Origin: Oscillospiraceae bacterium
GTDB taxonomy: Bacteria > Bacillota > Clostridia > Oscillospirales > Ruminococcaceae
Direction of reading: 5' to 3'
NCBI GenBank assembly: GCA_016291435.1
Contig: JAEEXH010000015.1
Coordinates: 1-46,052, forward strand
Length of the DNA stretch: 46,052 bases
The notes under the pieces were generated by a model that saw only the letters and a program-made list of their open reading frames with translations, was not told the origin of the DNA and searched no databases. Of this stretch, positions 1 through 8,396 are shown one piece after another; the first letter of the stretch is position 1; each line of letters begins with the position of its first letter. Both the position numbers and the translations under genes were made by a program.

Positions 1-2
1 AC

Positions 3-977
3 ACTAGCAAACATGTCATGAATGCTGCGGCCACCACCGAGAACTACGCATATTACAACATGGCGTGGTGGTTCAAGACCTTCCCGACTGCCGCTGCGTA
101 TTTCAATACCGTGAATGCGGGCATCGGCGCGACCGGCAGCTATATCGGCGTGCACCGTGCAGAACGTGATCTCCTCTCGAAGAAGCCGGATATCGTCGTG
201 GTGGAGTTCTCCGTCAACGACACCGATCCCGCGCGCGATGAAAAGAGCTATGAAGCGCTCGTGAGCCGCATTCTTGCGCAGGATAATAACCCGGCAGTCA
301 TTCTGCTGTTTACGACGCAGGAGGACGGCACTTCGCTCGTCGATACACACAGAAAGATCGGTGAGAAGTACAATCTCCCGATGATCTCCTATAAGAACGC
401 CGTTCTGCCGCAGATTCAGGCGGGTCATTTCAAGTGGACGGACATTTCGCCGGATAACATCCATCCGAACAGCAACGGCCACGGCATCATCGGCGAGCTG
501 CTCTGGAGCTACTACAACTCCGTCTATGCGGACCTTGACAATATCAACACCGACGATCTGACGGTCGAAGGGCTTGAGACAGAGGGCTTCCAGTATGCGG
601 ATGCGCATATCGAGGACAGCAATTCGCTGGAGGTCTCCGGCGAGCCGAAGGGCTTTGCGAAGGCGGAGATCAATCAGAATTTCCCGCACAATTATGCAAC
701 AGAGGAAGCGGGCGAGATTACCTTCACGGTCACCGGCTCGAACATCGGCGTGCTTTACCAGCGCACGATTGACGGCAAGAGCGGACAGTATGATGTCTAT
801 GTGGACGGCGAGCTCGTGAAAACACTGGACGGAAACTTTGAGAACGGCTGGGGCAACTATGCTGAGGCGGCCGAGGTCTATACCTCGTGGGCAGCGGTGC
901 CGCATGAGGTCACGGTCAAAATGACGGACGGCAGCAAGGCACCCGGCTTCCAGCTGCTGGGGCTTCTGGTGAGTTGA
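3..977 (+). CDS. SGNH/GDSL-family hydrolase (likely carbohydrate esterase), 5' truncated
   Basis: The reading frame is open from base 3, so the gene enters from outside the window. The first ATG, at 18, is probably internal, because the family's N-terminal GDS block with the nucleophilic serine is absent. What remains shows the later SGNH blocks: NAGIGATGS (glycine block), VVVEFSVND (the Asn block) and DNIHPNSNGH (the catalytic Asp-x-x-His block). Beyond about residue 185 there is a second, beta-rich domain without recognisable catalytic motifs, possibly a carbohydrate-binding or accessory sandwich domain. Enzymes of this type in rumen and gut anaerobes usually remove acetyl groups from plant polysaccharides, which would suit the xylan locus downstream, but the substrate is inferred. 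Signal peptide and dockerin cannot be judged because the N terminus is missing; no dockerin is present at the C-terminal end. Confidence 0.85.
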   Translation, partial: TSKHVMNAAATTENYAYYNMAWWFKTFPTAAAYFNTVNAGIGATGSYIGVHRAERDLLSKKPDIVVVEFSVNDTDPARDEKSYEALVSRILAQDNNPAVILLFTTQEDGTSLVDTHRKIGEKYNLPMISYKNAVLPQIQAGHFKWTDISPDNIHPNSNGHGIIGELLWSYYNSVYADLDNINTDDLTVEGLETEGFQYADAHIEDSNSLEVSGEPKGFAKAEINQNFPHNYATEEAGEITFTVTGSNIGVLYQRTIDGKSGQYDVYVDGELVKTLDGNFENGWGNYAEAAEVYTSWAAVPHEVTVKMTDGSKAPGFQLLGLLVS

Positions 978-1035
978 CACCTATCATCTCAGACCGATCC
1001 GGTAGGGATTTCGGATATTGCCGAAACAGCGCGAA

Positions 1036-1080
1036 AAACGGCGGCGGGGGACTTTTCGGGTCTCCCGCCGCCGTTTGTTC
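1036..1080 (+). terminator. Rho-independent terminator of the SGNH hydrolase gene
   Basis: A perfect 13-bp GC-rich stem (1036-1048 paired with 1064-1076) with a 15-nt loop lies 58 bases after the stop codon. The T stretch that follows is short, so termination efficiency is uncertain. Confidence 0.7.
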
Positions 1081-1103
1081 AGAATGCACAAGAATCCAAA
1101 ATG

Positions 1104-1151
1104 TTGGCAGATATAGTGATTCTCCTCTTGACAAAACACAAGATATGGTGT
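1104..1151. promoter_or_regulatory. Candidate NrdR operator: two boxes 32 bp apart
   Basis: The downstream box, ACACAAGATATGGTGT (1136-1151), matches the NrdR consensus acaCwAtATaTwGtGt at 14 of 16 positions. It lies between the -35 and -10 elements of the nrdD promoter. An imperfect second box (1104-1119), sharing AGATAT-GTG, lies 32 bp upstream, about three helical turns away. Paired boxes at this spacing ahead of nrd genes are the known NrdR arrangement. ATP/dATP-dependent repression of nrdDG is therefore inferred; the nrdR gene itself is not in the window. Confidence 0.65.
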
Positions 1152-1156
1152 ATACT
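1128..1156 (+). promoter_or_regulatory. SigA-type promoter of nrdDG
   Basis: TTGACA (1128-1133), a 17-bp spacer and TATACT (1151-1156) form a near-perfect vegetative promoter. The predicted leader is about 130 nt and contains a small GC-rich hairpin near 1178-1197. Confidence 0.8.
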
Positions 1157-1293
1157 GGATATGCTTGATATAAGGGAAGCCTTCGCCGGGCGAAGCGCTC
1201 TGCACCTGCTGCGTACATACAGCGGTGCGCACAGAACGCGGCAAACGGGGGACTGCCCTAATAAATATTGCAGTACATGCAAGGAGGGTTATC

Positions 1294-3471
1294 ATGAAGA
1301 TCATCAAGCGAAGCGGCGCAGAAGCGGTGTTCGATATCACCAAGATCATTGCCGCGATCACGAAGGCGAACCGCGAGGTTCCCGAGGGCGACAGACTGAC
1401 TGCCGCGCAGATTCATGAGGCAGCAGCCAATGTCGAGCGCACATGTCTCAGCATGGGCAGAGCGGCAAGCGTTGAGGAGATTCAGGATCTGGTCGAGAAT
1501 CAGATCATGGGCTTTCAGGCGTTTTCCGTTGCGAGAAAGTATATCACTTATCGCTACACCCGTACCATGGTGCGCCAGTCCAATACCACTGACGAGCAGA
1601 TCCTCACGCTGATTGAGTGCAACAACGAAGAGGTCAAGCAGGAAAATTCCAACAAGAACCCGACCGTCAACAGCGTTCAGCGTGATTATATGGCAGGCGA
1701 GGTCAGCAAGGACATCACCCGCCGCATTTTGCTGCCGAAGGAGATCGTCGATGCGCACGAGCAGGGCATCATCCATTTCCACGATGCCGATTACTTCGCA
1801 CAGCATATGCACAACTGTGATCTTGTCAATCTGGAGGACATGCTCCAGAACGGTACGGTCATCAGCGGCACTCTGATCGAGAAGCCGCATTCCTTCTCCA
1901 CCGCCTGCAACATCGCCACGCAGATCATCGCACAGGTCGCTTCCAGCCAGTACGGCGGGCAGTCGATTTCCCTGACGCATCTGGCTCCGTTTGTGCAGAT
2001 CTCCCGTGAGAAGATCCGCAAGGAGGTCGAAGCGGAGGCAAAAGACTTCGGCGGCTTTGCATCTCCGGCAGCGATCGAGCGCATCGTCGAAGACAGACTC
2101 CGTGACGAGATCCGCCGCGGCGTGCAGACGATCCAGTATCAGGTCGTCACGCTCATGACCACAAACGGTCAGGCGCCGTTTGTCACCGTGTTCATGTATC
2201 TCGGCGAGGCGCGCAATGAGCAGGAGAAGAAGGATCTTGCCATGATCATCGAGGAAGTGCTGATGCAGCGCATCCAGGGCGTCAAGAACGAAGCAGGCGT
2301 CTGGATCACACCGGCATTCCCGAAGCTCATCTATGTGCTGGAAGAGCAGAATATTCATGAGGACAGCGAATACTGGTATCTGACGAGACTGGCTGCCCGC
2401 TGCACCGCAAAGCGCATGGTGCCGGACTACATCTCCGAGAAGAAGATGCTGGAATACAAGGTCGATAAGAACGGCGAGGGTCACTGCTACACCTGCATGG
2501 GCTGCCGCAGCTTCCTGACACCGTATGTCGATCCCGAGACGAATCAGCCGAAGTATTACGGCAGATTCAATCAGGGCGTTGTCACGCTGAATCTGCCGGA
2601 TATTGCACTTTCCTCCGGCGGCGACTTTGACAAGTTCTGGAAGATCTTTGATGAGCGTCTGGATCTCTGTTACCGCGCACTGATGTGCCGTCACAACCGC
2701 CTGAAGGGCACCCTCTCCGACTGCGCACCGATCCTGTGGCAGTTCGGCGCACTGGCACGCCTCAAGAAGGGCGAGACCATCGACAAGCTGCTCTACGGCG
2801 GCTATTCCACCATCTCGCTCGGCTATGCAGGTCTCTATGAGTGCGTGAAGGCGATGACCGGCAAGTCGCACACCGATGTTTCCGCAACTCCGTTTGCGCT
2901 GGAGGTCATGCAGCACATGAACGATGCCTGCGCAAAGTGGAAGGCACAGGAGAACATTGATTTCAGCCTTTACGGCACACCGCTTGAGTCCACCACCTAT
3001 AAGTTTGCGAAATGTCTGCAAAAGCGCTTCGGCATCATCGAGGGCATTACGGACAAGAGCTATATCACCAACTCCTATCATATCCATGTCACTGAGGATA
3101 TCAACGCATTCGATAAGCTGCAGTTTGAGTCGCAGTTCCAGCGCCTCTCTCCGGGCGGTGCGATCAGCTATATTGAGGTGCCGGATATGCAGGGTAATCT
3201 GGATGCCGTGCTCGAGGTCATGAAGTTCATCTACGATCACATCATGTACGCGGAGCTGAACACCAAGAGCGATTACTGCCAGTGCTGCGGCTTTGATGGC
3301 GAAATCGTCACGGTTGAGGAGGACGGCAAGCTCGTCTGGGAGTGCCCGAACTGCGGAAACCGCGACCAGACCAAGATGAACATTGCCCGCCGTACCTGCG
3401 GCTATATCGGCACACAGTACTGGAATCAGGGCAGAACTGCTGAGATTCGCGACCGCGTGCTGCATCTATGA
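1294..3471 (+). CDS. nrdD: Anaerobic ribonucleoside-triphosphate reductase, large subunit
   Basis: Class III ribonucleotide reductase, which converts ribonucleoside triphosphates to deoxyribonucleotides in the absence of oxygen. The start at 1294 is chosen because AAGGAGG (1281-1287) precedes it at good spacing and the protein then opens directly with the ATP-cone (MKIIKRSGAEAVFDITKII). The 69 bases of open frame upstream are leader. Domains: ATP-cone at about 1-95 (allosteric site), then the catalytic barrel, then a C-terminal zinc site built from CQCC and CPNC pairs (about 664-690), then the glycyl-radical motif RRTCGYIG with the radical glycine at about residue 703. The length of 725 residues is normal for the family. 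The stop overlaps the nrdG start (ATGA), so the two are translationally coupled. A promoter and a probable NrdR operator lie upstream. Confidence 0.97.
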   Translation: MKIIKRSGAEAVFDITKIIAAITKANREVPEGDRLTAAQIHEAAANVERTCLSMGRAASVEEIQDLVENQIMGFQAFSVARKYITYRYTRTMVRQSNTTDEQILTLIECNNEEVKQENSNKNPTVNSVQRDYMAGEVSKDITRRILLPKEIVDAHEQGIIHFHDADYFAQHMHNCDLVNLEDMLQNGTVISGTLIEKPHSFSTACNIATQIIAQVASSQYGGQSISLTHLAPFVQISREKIRKEVEAEAKDFGGFASPAAIERIVEDRLRDEIRRGVQTIQYQVVTLMTTNGQAPFVTVFMYLGEARNEQEKKDLAMIIEEVLMQRIQGVKNEAGVWITPAFPKLIYVLEEQNIHEDSEYWYLTRLAARCTAKRMVPDYISEKKMLEYKVDKNGEGHCYTCMGCRSFLTPYVDPETNQPKYYGRFNQGVVTLNLPDIALSSGGDFDKFWKIFDERLDLCYRALMCRHNRLKGTLSDCAPILWQFGALARLKKGETIDKLLYGGYSTISLGYAGLYECVKAMTGKSHTDVSATPFALEVMQHMNDACAKWKAQENIDFSLYGTPLESTTYKFAKCLQKRFGIIEGITDKSYITNSYHIHVTEDINAFDKLQFESQFQRLSPGGAISYIEVPDMQGNLDAVLEVMKFIYDHIMYAELNTKSDYCQCCGFDGEIVTVEEDGKLVWECPNCGNRDQTKMNIARRTCGYIGTQYWNQGRTAEIRDRVLHL

Positions 3472-3989
3472 GATACGGGAACATCAAGCCGGTCGATATT
3501 GCTGACGGTATCGGCGTGCGTGTGAGTCTGTTTGTCTCGGGCTGTACGCATCACTGTGAGGGCTGCTTCAACCCGGAGACATGGAACTTCGATTACGGTG
3601 AGCCTTACACACAGGAAACCGAGGATCAGATTATTTCGCTGCTGAATCGCAGTTTTATCCGCGGGCTGACGCTGCTCGGCGGAGAGCCCTTTGAGCCGGA
3701 GAATCAGCGGGAGCTTGTGAAGCTCCTCCGGCGTGTGCGGCGAGAGCTTCCTGAGAAGGATATCTGGAGCTATTCCGGCTACACCTTTGAGGAACTGACA
3801 GGCGAGTCCCGCGCACGGTGTGAAGTCACCGACGAGATGCTCTCCCTGCTGGATGTACTGGTAGACGGTGAATTCGTCCTGGCAAAGCGCAATCTGATGC
3901 TCAGATTCCGCGGCTCCGAGAATCAGCGTCTGCTGAATGTGCAGGCAAGTCTCAGTGCGGGGAAACCGGTCGAATGGCGCGAATCATGA
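3468..3989 (+). CDS. nrdG: Anaerobic ribonucleotide reductase activating protein (radical SAM)
   Basis: Small radical-SAM enzyme that uses S-adenosylmethionine and a [4Fe-4S] cluster to install the glycyl radical on NrdD. The cluster motif is CX3CX2C at Cys26, Cys30 and Cys33 (SGCTHHCEGCFN). A glycine-rich LLGGEPF segment, the SAM-contacting GGE motif of the family, follows at about residue 67. At 173 residues it has the usual NrdG length. The start codon overlaps the nrdD stop by four bases, and the pair ends at a strong hairpin terminator. It is the obligate partner of the preceding gene and presumably shares its NrdR control. Confidence 0.97.
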   Translation: MRYGNIKPVDIADGIGVRVSLFVSGCTHHCEGCFNPETWNFDYGEPYTQETEDQIISLLNRSFIRGLTLLGGEPFEPENQRELVKLLRRVRRELPEKDIWSYSGYTFEELTGESRARCEVTDEMLSLLDVLVDGEFVLAKRNLMLRFRGSENQRLLNVQASLSAGKPVEWRES

Positions 3990-3990
3990 A

Positions 3991-4033
3991 AAGACGCTGT
4001 TGCTGCAAAAAAGCGGCAACAGCGTCTTTAGTT
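3991..4033. terminator. Bidirectional terminator between nrdG and the convergent membrane-protein operon
   Basis: A perfect 13-bp stem (3991-4003 with 4016-4028) has an A-rich loop and is flanked by T/A-rich sequence on both sides. It follows the nrdG stop directly. The last bases of the right arm overlap the stop codon of the minus-strand gene, so one hairpin serves both transcription units. Confidence 0.85.
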
Positions 4034-4786
4034 TTTGAATTTCTTTCGAGCCGGCACATAGAACGCAGCCCCGCAGATTATGGCGAGCGCCGCAGAGAGC
4101 AGTCCCCAGCGCAGATGCAGCAGCAGAATCTTCTCTTCATATTCTTCCGCGAGCAGCACATCCCGATTGATTACATCGAATCCGAGCGCCTGTATCTCCT
4201 GAACGGCAGTCCCGCCGAGCTCCCTTGCCTTCATGCGGACACGGTAGGTTTCGGAAGCTGAGAGCTCCGCGGTGCTTGCCTGCATGACAGCAAGCGGTTC
4301 GCCCTCCGGCAGTGTATCACAGGATCGGAAGCGGAGCACACGGCTGCCGGAATCTGTTTGACACTGCATCTGTGTCTCTGCGGGCAGCTCCTGCTGATAG
4401 GGCAGCAGCGTCATCATTGCGCTGTGATTGCAGTACACCGTCTGTGCGCTGTCCGGTGTGAGACCGCAGCCCGCGCTGAGATACTGCGGCGAGAGCAGCG
4501 TTACGGAGAGCGTTATTTCGTTATTTGAGACTTTGATTTCAGATTGCCGTGAGACCGCCTGCACATCATCGCGGAGCTTCAGCTGCATGACAGCGGGGGA
4601 GTCGCCTGCGGATGCCGTGTACTGCGAGAGAATCAGCTCATAGGGCGCTTGCAGCATCTTTGCATATCGCACAATGCGCCCCGCCGTGACTGCAAGCAGC
4701 ACAGTACCGAGCAGAAAGCAGAGCAGACCCGCCTTGATGCCGTCGCTCTGCCGCCGCATCCGCAGAAAACGCTGTATTGCATTCAA
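4028..4786 (-). CDS. Two-TM membrane protein of the ABC operon, unknown function
   Basis: 252 residues with a hydrophobic segment near residues 18-40, an extracytoplasmic middle of about 180 residues, a second TM segment at about 222-243 and a short basic C-terminal tail (PARKKFKN). The layout of one TM, a large outer domain and one TM recalls a single half of a MacB-type permease or a membrane-bound adaptor, but no family signature was recognised. Its start overlaps the stop of the preceding CARDB-like gene by four bases, so it is the last gene of the exporter-like operon. A role as an accessory membrane subunit of that ABC system is inferred from position only. Confidence 0.75.
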   Translation of the reverse strand: MNAIQRFLRMRRQSDGIKAGLLCFLLGTVLLAVTAGRIVRYAKMLQAPYELILSQYTASAGDSPAVMQLKLRDDVQAVSRQSEIKVSNNEITLSVTLLSPQYLSAGCGLTPDSAQTVYCNHSAMMTLLPYQQELPAETQMQCQTDSGSRVLRFRSCDTLPEGEPLAVMQASTAELSASETYRVRMKARELGGTAVQEIQALGFDVINRDVLLAEEYEEKILLLHLRWGLLSAALAIICGAAFYVPARKKFKN

Positions 4787-6189
4787 GACGCATGTCTCCT
4801 TTTGAAGCGGATGAGCAAATACAGAGTGAGAGCAAGAGCCGCGATCCCGAGCACAGATACCGCTGCAATCCAGTAGCGCGGGGAGGCGGTCTCCTGTGCA
4901 GGCGTGCTGCTCTGCGTAAACGGAGATTTCAGTGACACGGAAAAGACCTGGGTTTCCGTGTGTTCCTCGCCGTTCAGATCGGAGTAATGGAACGTAAATG
5001 TGCCCTCTGTCTGCCCGTAGAGCGAATCGCCGCCGGAGAGGGAAGTGATCTGTACCGGCAGGGTAACGGTCATCTCAGCACCCGCAGCAAGATCGCCGAA
5101 GAACGCAGCGCCCTGCGGGAGCAGTCCGTTTCCGCTCAGCTCTGCATATACATTTTTCGCGTCTGCAAGGCTCAGATTGATTGCCTGCACCGGGATTTGT
5201 AATGTATCGGAAACGGTAGCCTCTGCCGGGAACACAACAGTCGGGAACTTCACTTCGAGCGGCTGCACGACCTCGACAGTCACACCGGCATCCCCGGCAC
5301 CTGCCATACCGTTTTCGGATGCGAAATCAAAATGCAGCGGGATCTCATACTGACCGGCTGGCGTGTTCGGGAGCACAGTGTAATCGAATACAACATCGAA
5401 GGTACTGCCTGCGGCTGTCTCCGGGATGTAGATGGTCTGTGACTGAGACAGAGGAGTAAACGCATTCTGCGGTGCCGATGCAGTGACGGTCAGATTGCGG
5501 AGCCCCTGATCCTGTGCGGTGTTGCGGAGTGTGACGCTGAGATGCAGCGTGTCTCCCGCAGTGACTGCGCCGCCGGTTTCGCAGTGATCCAGCAGCAGCT
5601 TCGGCGCAAAAATTACAGGCTCCGGCGGCTCTGTGGTGACAGGCGGCTCGGTTGTGACCGCGTTCGGATCCTTTCCGTCGGTGATGCTGACATAGACAGT
5701 TGTATCATACTGTGCGCCGCCGCCCTCCGCATGAACCGTGACGGGATAGCTGCCGTTCGTGCGGTCGCCGCGGAGTGCCAGCCAGAAGACAATGTGATAG
5801 CTTTCAACGGTCGCTGCACTGTCATTGACGGCATTCTGCACACGAAATACAGTTTCCTCATAGTTCTTCGTGACAAAGGGGGAAGCATCGGAAACATCAA
5901 TTCCCGCAGAGACGCGCAGCGATGCGGGGGCGTTTTCGTCACATGTGAGCGGCACGACCACGACTGCATATCCGCTTTCGACTTTGGGCACATAGCCCTG
6001 CGCATAGCTCTCCGACATGTAGAGATAGCGGTTCTGGTTATCGAGCCGCAGATCCGGCAGAGTGACCGCTTCTTCTGTGCTGACCGCGGGAAGATCGGTC
6101 ACATCCGGCGCATTATCCGCCGAGATGACAGGCGCAGAACAAAGCAGCGCCGCCGTCACAATACCGCATAATAAGTGCATCAGCTTCAT
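4783..6189 (-). CDS. Secreted, membrane-anchored CARDB/S-layer-like protein in ABC operon
   Basis: 468 residues. An N-terminal signal peptide ends near residue 24 (PVISA/DN). There follow a beta-rich domain, a short Thr/Pro linker (VTTEPPVTTEPPEP, about 175-190), two further Ig-like domains whose strand pattern resembles CARDB or COG1361-type repeats, a TM helix at about 442-462 and a basic cytoplasmic tail (RFKRRHAS). The protein should therefore sit on the outer face of the membrane. The start overlaps the ATPase gene's stop (ATGA), and the stop overlaps the next start. COG1361-like proteins commonly accompany ABC-2 exporters in Firmicutes and archaea. The ligand is unknown, and the family call is by pattern only. 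Confidence 0.8.
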   Translation of the reverse strand: MKLMHLLCGIVTAALLCSAPVISADNAPDVTDLPAVSTEEAVTLPDLRLDNQNRYLYMSESYAQGYVPKVESGYAVVVVPLTCDENAPASLRVSAGIDVSDASPFVTKNYEETVFRVQNAVNDSAATVESYHIVFWLALRGDRTNGSYPVTVHAEGGGAQYDTTVYVSITDGKDPNAVTTEPPVTTEPPEPVIFAPKLLLDHCETGGAVTAGDTLHLSVTLRNTAQDQGLRNLTVTASAPQNAFTPLSQSQTIYIPETAAGSTFDVVFDYTVLPNTPAGQYEIPLHFDFASENGMAGAGDAGVTVEVVQPLEVKFPTVVFPAEATVSDTLQIPVQAINLSLADAKNVYAELSGNGLLPQGAAFFGDLAAGAEMTVTLPVQITSLSGGDSLYGQTEGTFTFHYSDLNGEEHTETQVFSVSLKSPFTQSSTPAQETASPRYWIAAVSVLGIAALALTLYLLIRFKRRHAS

Positions 6190-6818
6190 TTCAGATTCAC
6201 CTTCATTTCATAGATCCTGTCGCAGAGAATGCGGATATCCTCTGCGTTGTGGCTTGCGAGCAGTATGGTTTTGCCCTTTGCTTTCAGCGTGAGCAGCAGC
6301 GCACGCATTGTCTCAACGGCGGAAGCATCCAGACCGTTGAACGGTTCGTCGAGAATCAGCACATCGGGGTCCTCCATGATCGCCTGTGCGATGCCGAGTC
6401 GCTGCCGCATGCCGAGGGAATATTTCGCAACAGCCTTGTGCCGCGCCTCATAGAGCCCGACGCTTTTCAGCACCGCTGTGATCTCCTGCTTTCCGATGAT
6501 TCCGCGGAGTGCCGCCAGCGCTTTGAGATTGCGCATGCCGCTCATATGCGGGATAAAGCCCGGCGTCTCAATGATGATGCCGAGGCTCTGCGGGAAGTCG
6601 CAGTCCTTGCCGACACGCTGTCCGCCGACTGTGATTTCGCCGCTGTCCGGCTTCAGAAAGCCGCAGATGCATTTCATGAATACCGTCTTGCCGCTGCCGT
6701 TGTTGCCGACAATGCCGACAATTTCACCTGCATCTGCATCGAGGGATACATCGCAGAGCACCTGTGCTTTTCCGAAGGATTTGCATACATGTTTCGCGTG
6801 AATACCACTCTGTTCCAT
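6186..6818 (-). CDS. ABC transporter ATP-binding protein
   Basis: 210-residue ATPase of the ABC-2 exporter type. The Walker A motif GNNGSGKT is at residues 38-45, the signature YSLGMRQRLG is near 133, and Walker B VLILDEP is near 155 with the D-loop NGLD; the H-loop is in LLASHN. It is on the short side, lacking the C-terminal extension of some homologues. A good AAGGAGA site precedes the ATG. It lies 11 bases after permease 2 and overlaps the CARDB-like gene. It probably powers the two permeases encoded just upstream; the substrate is unknown, possibly a peptide or lipid. Confidence 0.93.
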   Translation of the reverse strand: MEQSGIHAKHVCKSFGKAQVLCDVSLDADAGEIVGIVGNNGSGKTVFMKCICGFLKPDSGEITVGGQRVGKDCDFPQSLGIIIETPGFIPHMSGMRNLKALAALRGIIGKQEITAVLKSVGLYEARHKAVAKYSLGMRQRLGIAQAIMEDPDVLILDEPFNGLDASAVETMRALLLTLKAKGKTILLASHNAEDIRILCDRIYEMKVNLK

Positions 6819-6829
6819 ATTTTCTCCTT

Positions 6830-7717
6830 TCAGGTCTCTGTGCCGGTGAAATGGAAAGCGTAACGCTTCGAGCGCAGAAATGTGATCAGGAAAATGACCG
6901 CTGCCGCACCCAGAAACAGCAGATAGGAGGTGCTGAGACGCGGCAGATTGTCATAGCCGAAATTGTGCATGTAATAGGTCGCATGATTGAGCGGGGAGAG
7001 CCACCCCATGAGGATATTTGCCGTGCGCGACTGATACACGGAGAGATGAAACCATTGCGAGATGATGTCTTTATTCAGGAATAGCCCGAATCCGCTGTAT
7101 ATGACGCCGAGAATCATGCCGAGTCGTTCGCGCAGCAGATTCCCGAGGAAGATGAGGGCTGAGAGTAGCAGCGAGTAGCAGAGCATCAGCAGGAAGATAT
7201 GCACAGTGCAGGGATAGGGATATGTGAGCTCCAGCACTTTCACGAACGCGGGTACCGCGATGCGGCTGCCGATGCCGGAATAGCCGAGGATCGCCGCAGT
7301 CTCGCTCCATTGATTTGCCGTGAATGCGTATTGCTGACAGAGGATGCAGGATGAGACAAGGATGAATGCAGTGAAGATCAGTGTCGCAAGAATGAGATAG
7401 AGTATTTGTGCCGCCATCCATCTGCGGCGTGTTGTGCGTACCAGATGAAAAGGGAGTTCCGCGCCGAGTGCAGGCATATCCGAAAAGAGCAGCAGCAGGC
7501 AGAGCGAAATGAGCAGGATCGACTGTGCGTCACCGAATGTCCAGATAAACGGCTCAAGAATCTGCAAAACCGTTTCATGCGTCACGGCAAACTGCACGGA
7601 TTTGTCCGTCAGCAGGAAGCAGGCGACAAATCCCAGCCCGAATGCCAGCCAGATCTGCGGGCTTCTGCGCCAGCGCCGGAAGATCAGCATCGCCAGCATG
7701 AAGATCTGTCTAAACAT
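6830..7717 (-). CDS. ABC-2 type permease, second subunit
   Basis: 295-residue polytopic membrane protein with about six to seven hydrophobic segments (for example around residues 23-37, 65-80, 108-127, 172-192 and 268-283) and no catalytic motif. AAGGAGA precedes the ATG, and the first eight bases overlap the end of the upstream permease gene. The pairing with a second small permease and an ATPase fits an ABC-2 exporter with two different membrane subunits. The specific substrate cannot be read from the sequence. Confidence 0.8.
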   Translation of the reverse strand: MFRQIFMLAMLIFRRWRRSPQIWLAFGLGFVACFLLTDKSVQFAVTHETVLQILEPFIWTFGDAQSILLISLCLLLLFSDMPALGAELPFHLVRTTRRRWMAAQILYLILATLIFTAFILVSSCILCQQYAFTANQWSETAAILGYSGIGSRIAVPAFVKVLELTYPYPCTVHIFLLMLCYSLLLSALIFLGNLLRERLGMILGVIYSGFGLFLNKDIISQWFHLSVYQSRTANILMGWLSPLNHATYYMHNFGYDNLPRLSTSYLLFLGAAAVIFLITFLRSKRYAFHFTGTET

Positions 7718-8336
7718 TTGTCAGTCTCCTTTCCAGCACCGCCGCATAGCAGAGCCCTGTCACAAGCATCATACAGATCAGCAGGATATGAAGACCGGTC
7801 ATTCCGAAGACCCATTGCTCCTTCGGGCTGAGCCATTCCAGCGGATCAAGCACATAGCAGCTTTTCCAGTAGCGTTCATGCAGAATGATGAGAAAATAGC
7901 AGATGACGAAAGCACCGCCGTTTGCGGAATATTTGCTTCCGGAGCATGCAGCCAGCAGCGCCGCGATGCCTGCCCAGAGCGCAGCCGTCAGGAAGATCTG
8001 CGGACAGCAGCCGGTGAGATCTAGCTCCCTGTCAAGCAGTGAGGCGATAAATACCGCTGCCAGCTCGCAGAGCCCGCCTGACAGAATACATGCAAGAAAT
8101 TTGCCTGTGATATACCAGAACACCGAAGTGCGGTGGAGCGCAAGCCGTACAAATCCGCTTCGGGATTCGTCAAGCCACGCGCAGGTGTAGGGGAGTGTGC
8201 AGCAGAGCGGGACGCTCATCTGATAGAGCGTGCTGTCTGCGCCTGCCTGCGTGAGAATCACGGTCTGTATGATAACAGCAATCAGAAACCGCACCGAGCC
8301 GACTGCCCGTATGAGATCATGCTCCAGACTGTTCAC
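7710..8336 (-). CDS. ABC-2 type permease, first subunit
   Basis: About 208 residues with several hydrophobic helices. The start is set at the GTG at 8336 because GGAGGG (8343-8348) lies six bases before it; an in-frame ATG at 8352-8354 is upstream of that ribosome-binding site and so unlikely. The stop overlaps the next permease gene by eight bases. It is the first gene of the exporter operon and follows the histidine-kinase gene after 60 bases that hold a terminator-like hairpin. Linkage to a two-component system resembles bacitracin- or lantibiotic-responsive exporters, but this is context, not proof. Confidence 0.75.
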   Translation of the reverse strand: MNSLEHDLIRAVGSVRFLIAVIIQTVILTQAGADSTLYQMSVPLCCTLPYTCAWLDESRSGFVRLALHRTSVFWYITGKFLACILSGGLCELAAVFIASLLDRELDLTGCCPQIFLTAALWAGIAALLAACSGSKYSANGGAFVICYFLIILHERYWKSCYVLDPLEWLSPKEQWVFGMTGLHILLICMMLVTGLCYAAVLERRLTNV

Positions 8337-8350
8337 TTTACTCCCTCCGA

Positions 8351-8385
8351 TCAAAAGAAAAACTGCTATGATATTATCATAGCAG
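8351..8385 (-). terminator. Terminator or attenuator between histidine kinase and ABC operon
   Basis: On the minus strand a perfect 10-bp stem (8376-8385 with 8363-8372, 3-nt loop) is followed by a T-rich tract (TTTTTCTTTT). It lies between the kinase stop and the first permease start. It could end the regulator operon, or act as a leaky attenuator letting part of the transcription enter the ABC genes. No convincing separate promoter for the ABC genes was found here. Confidence 0.7.
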
Positions 8386-8396
8386 ATTTCAATGCA

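Noticed and set aside
1225-1293. N-terminal extension of NrdD from base 1225
   Set aside because: No ribosome-binding site there; the AAGGAGG and ATP-cone place the start at 1294.
1258-3465. 735-codon antisense frame across nrdD
   Set aside because: Antisense shadow of a clear nrdD with all motifs; no ribosome-binding site or recognisable product.
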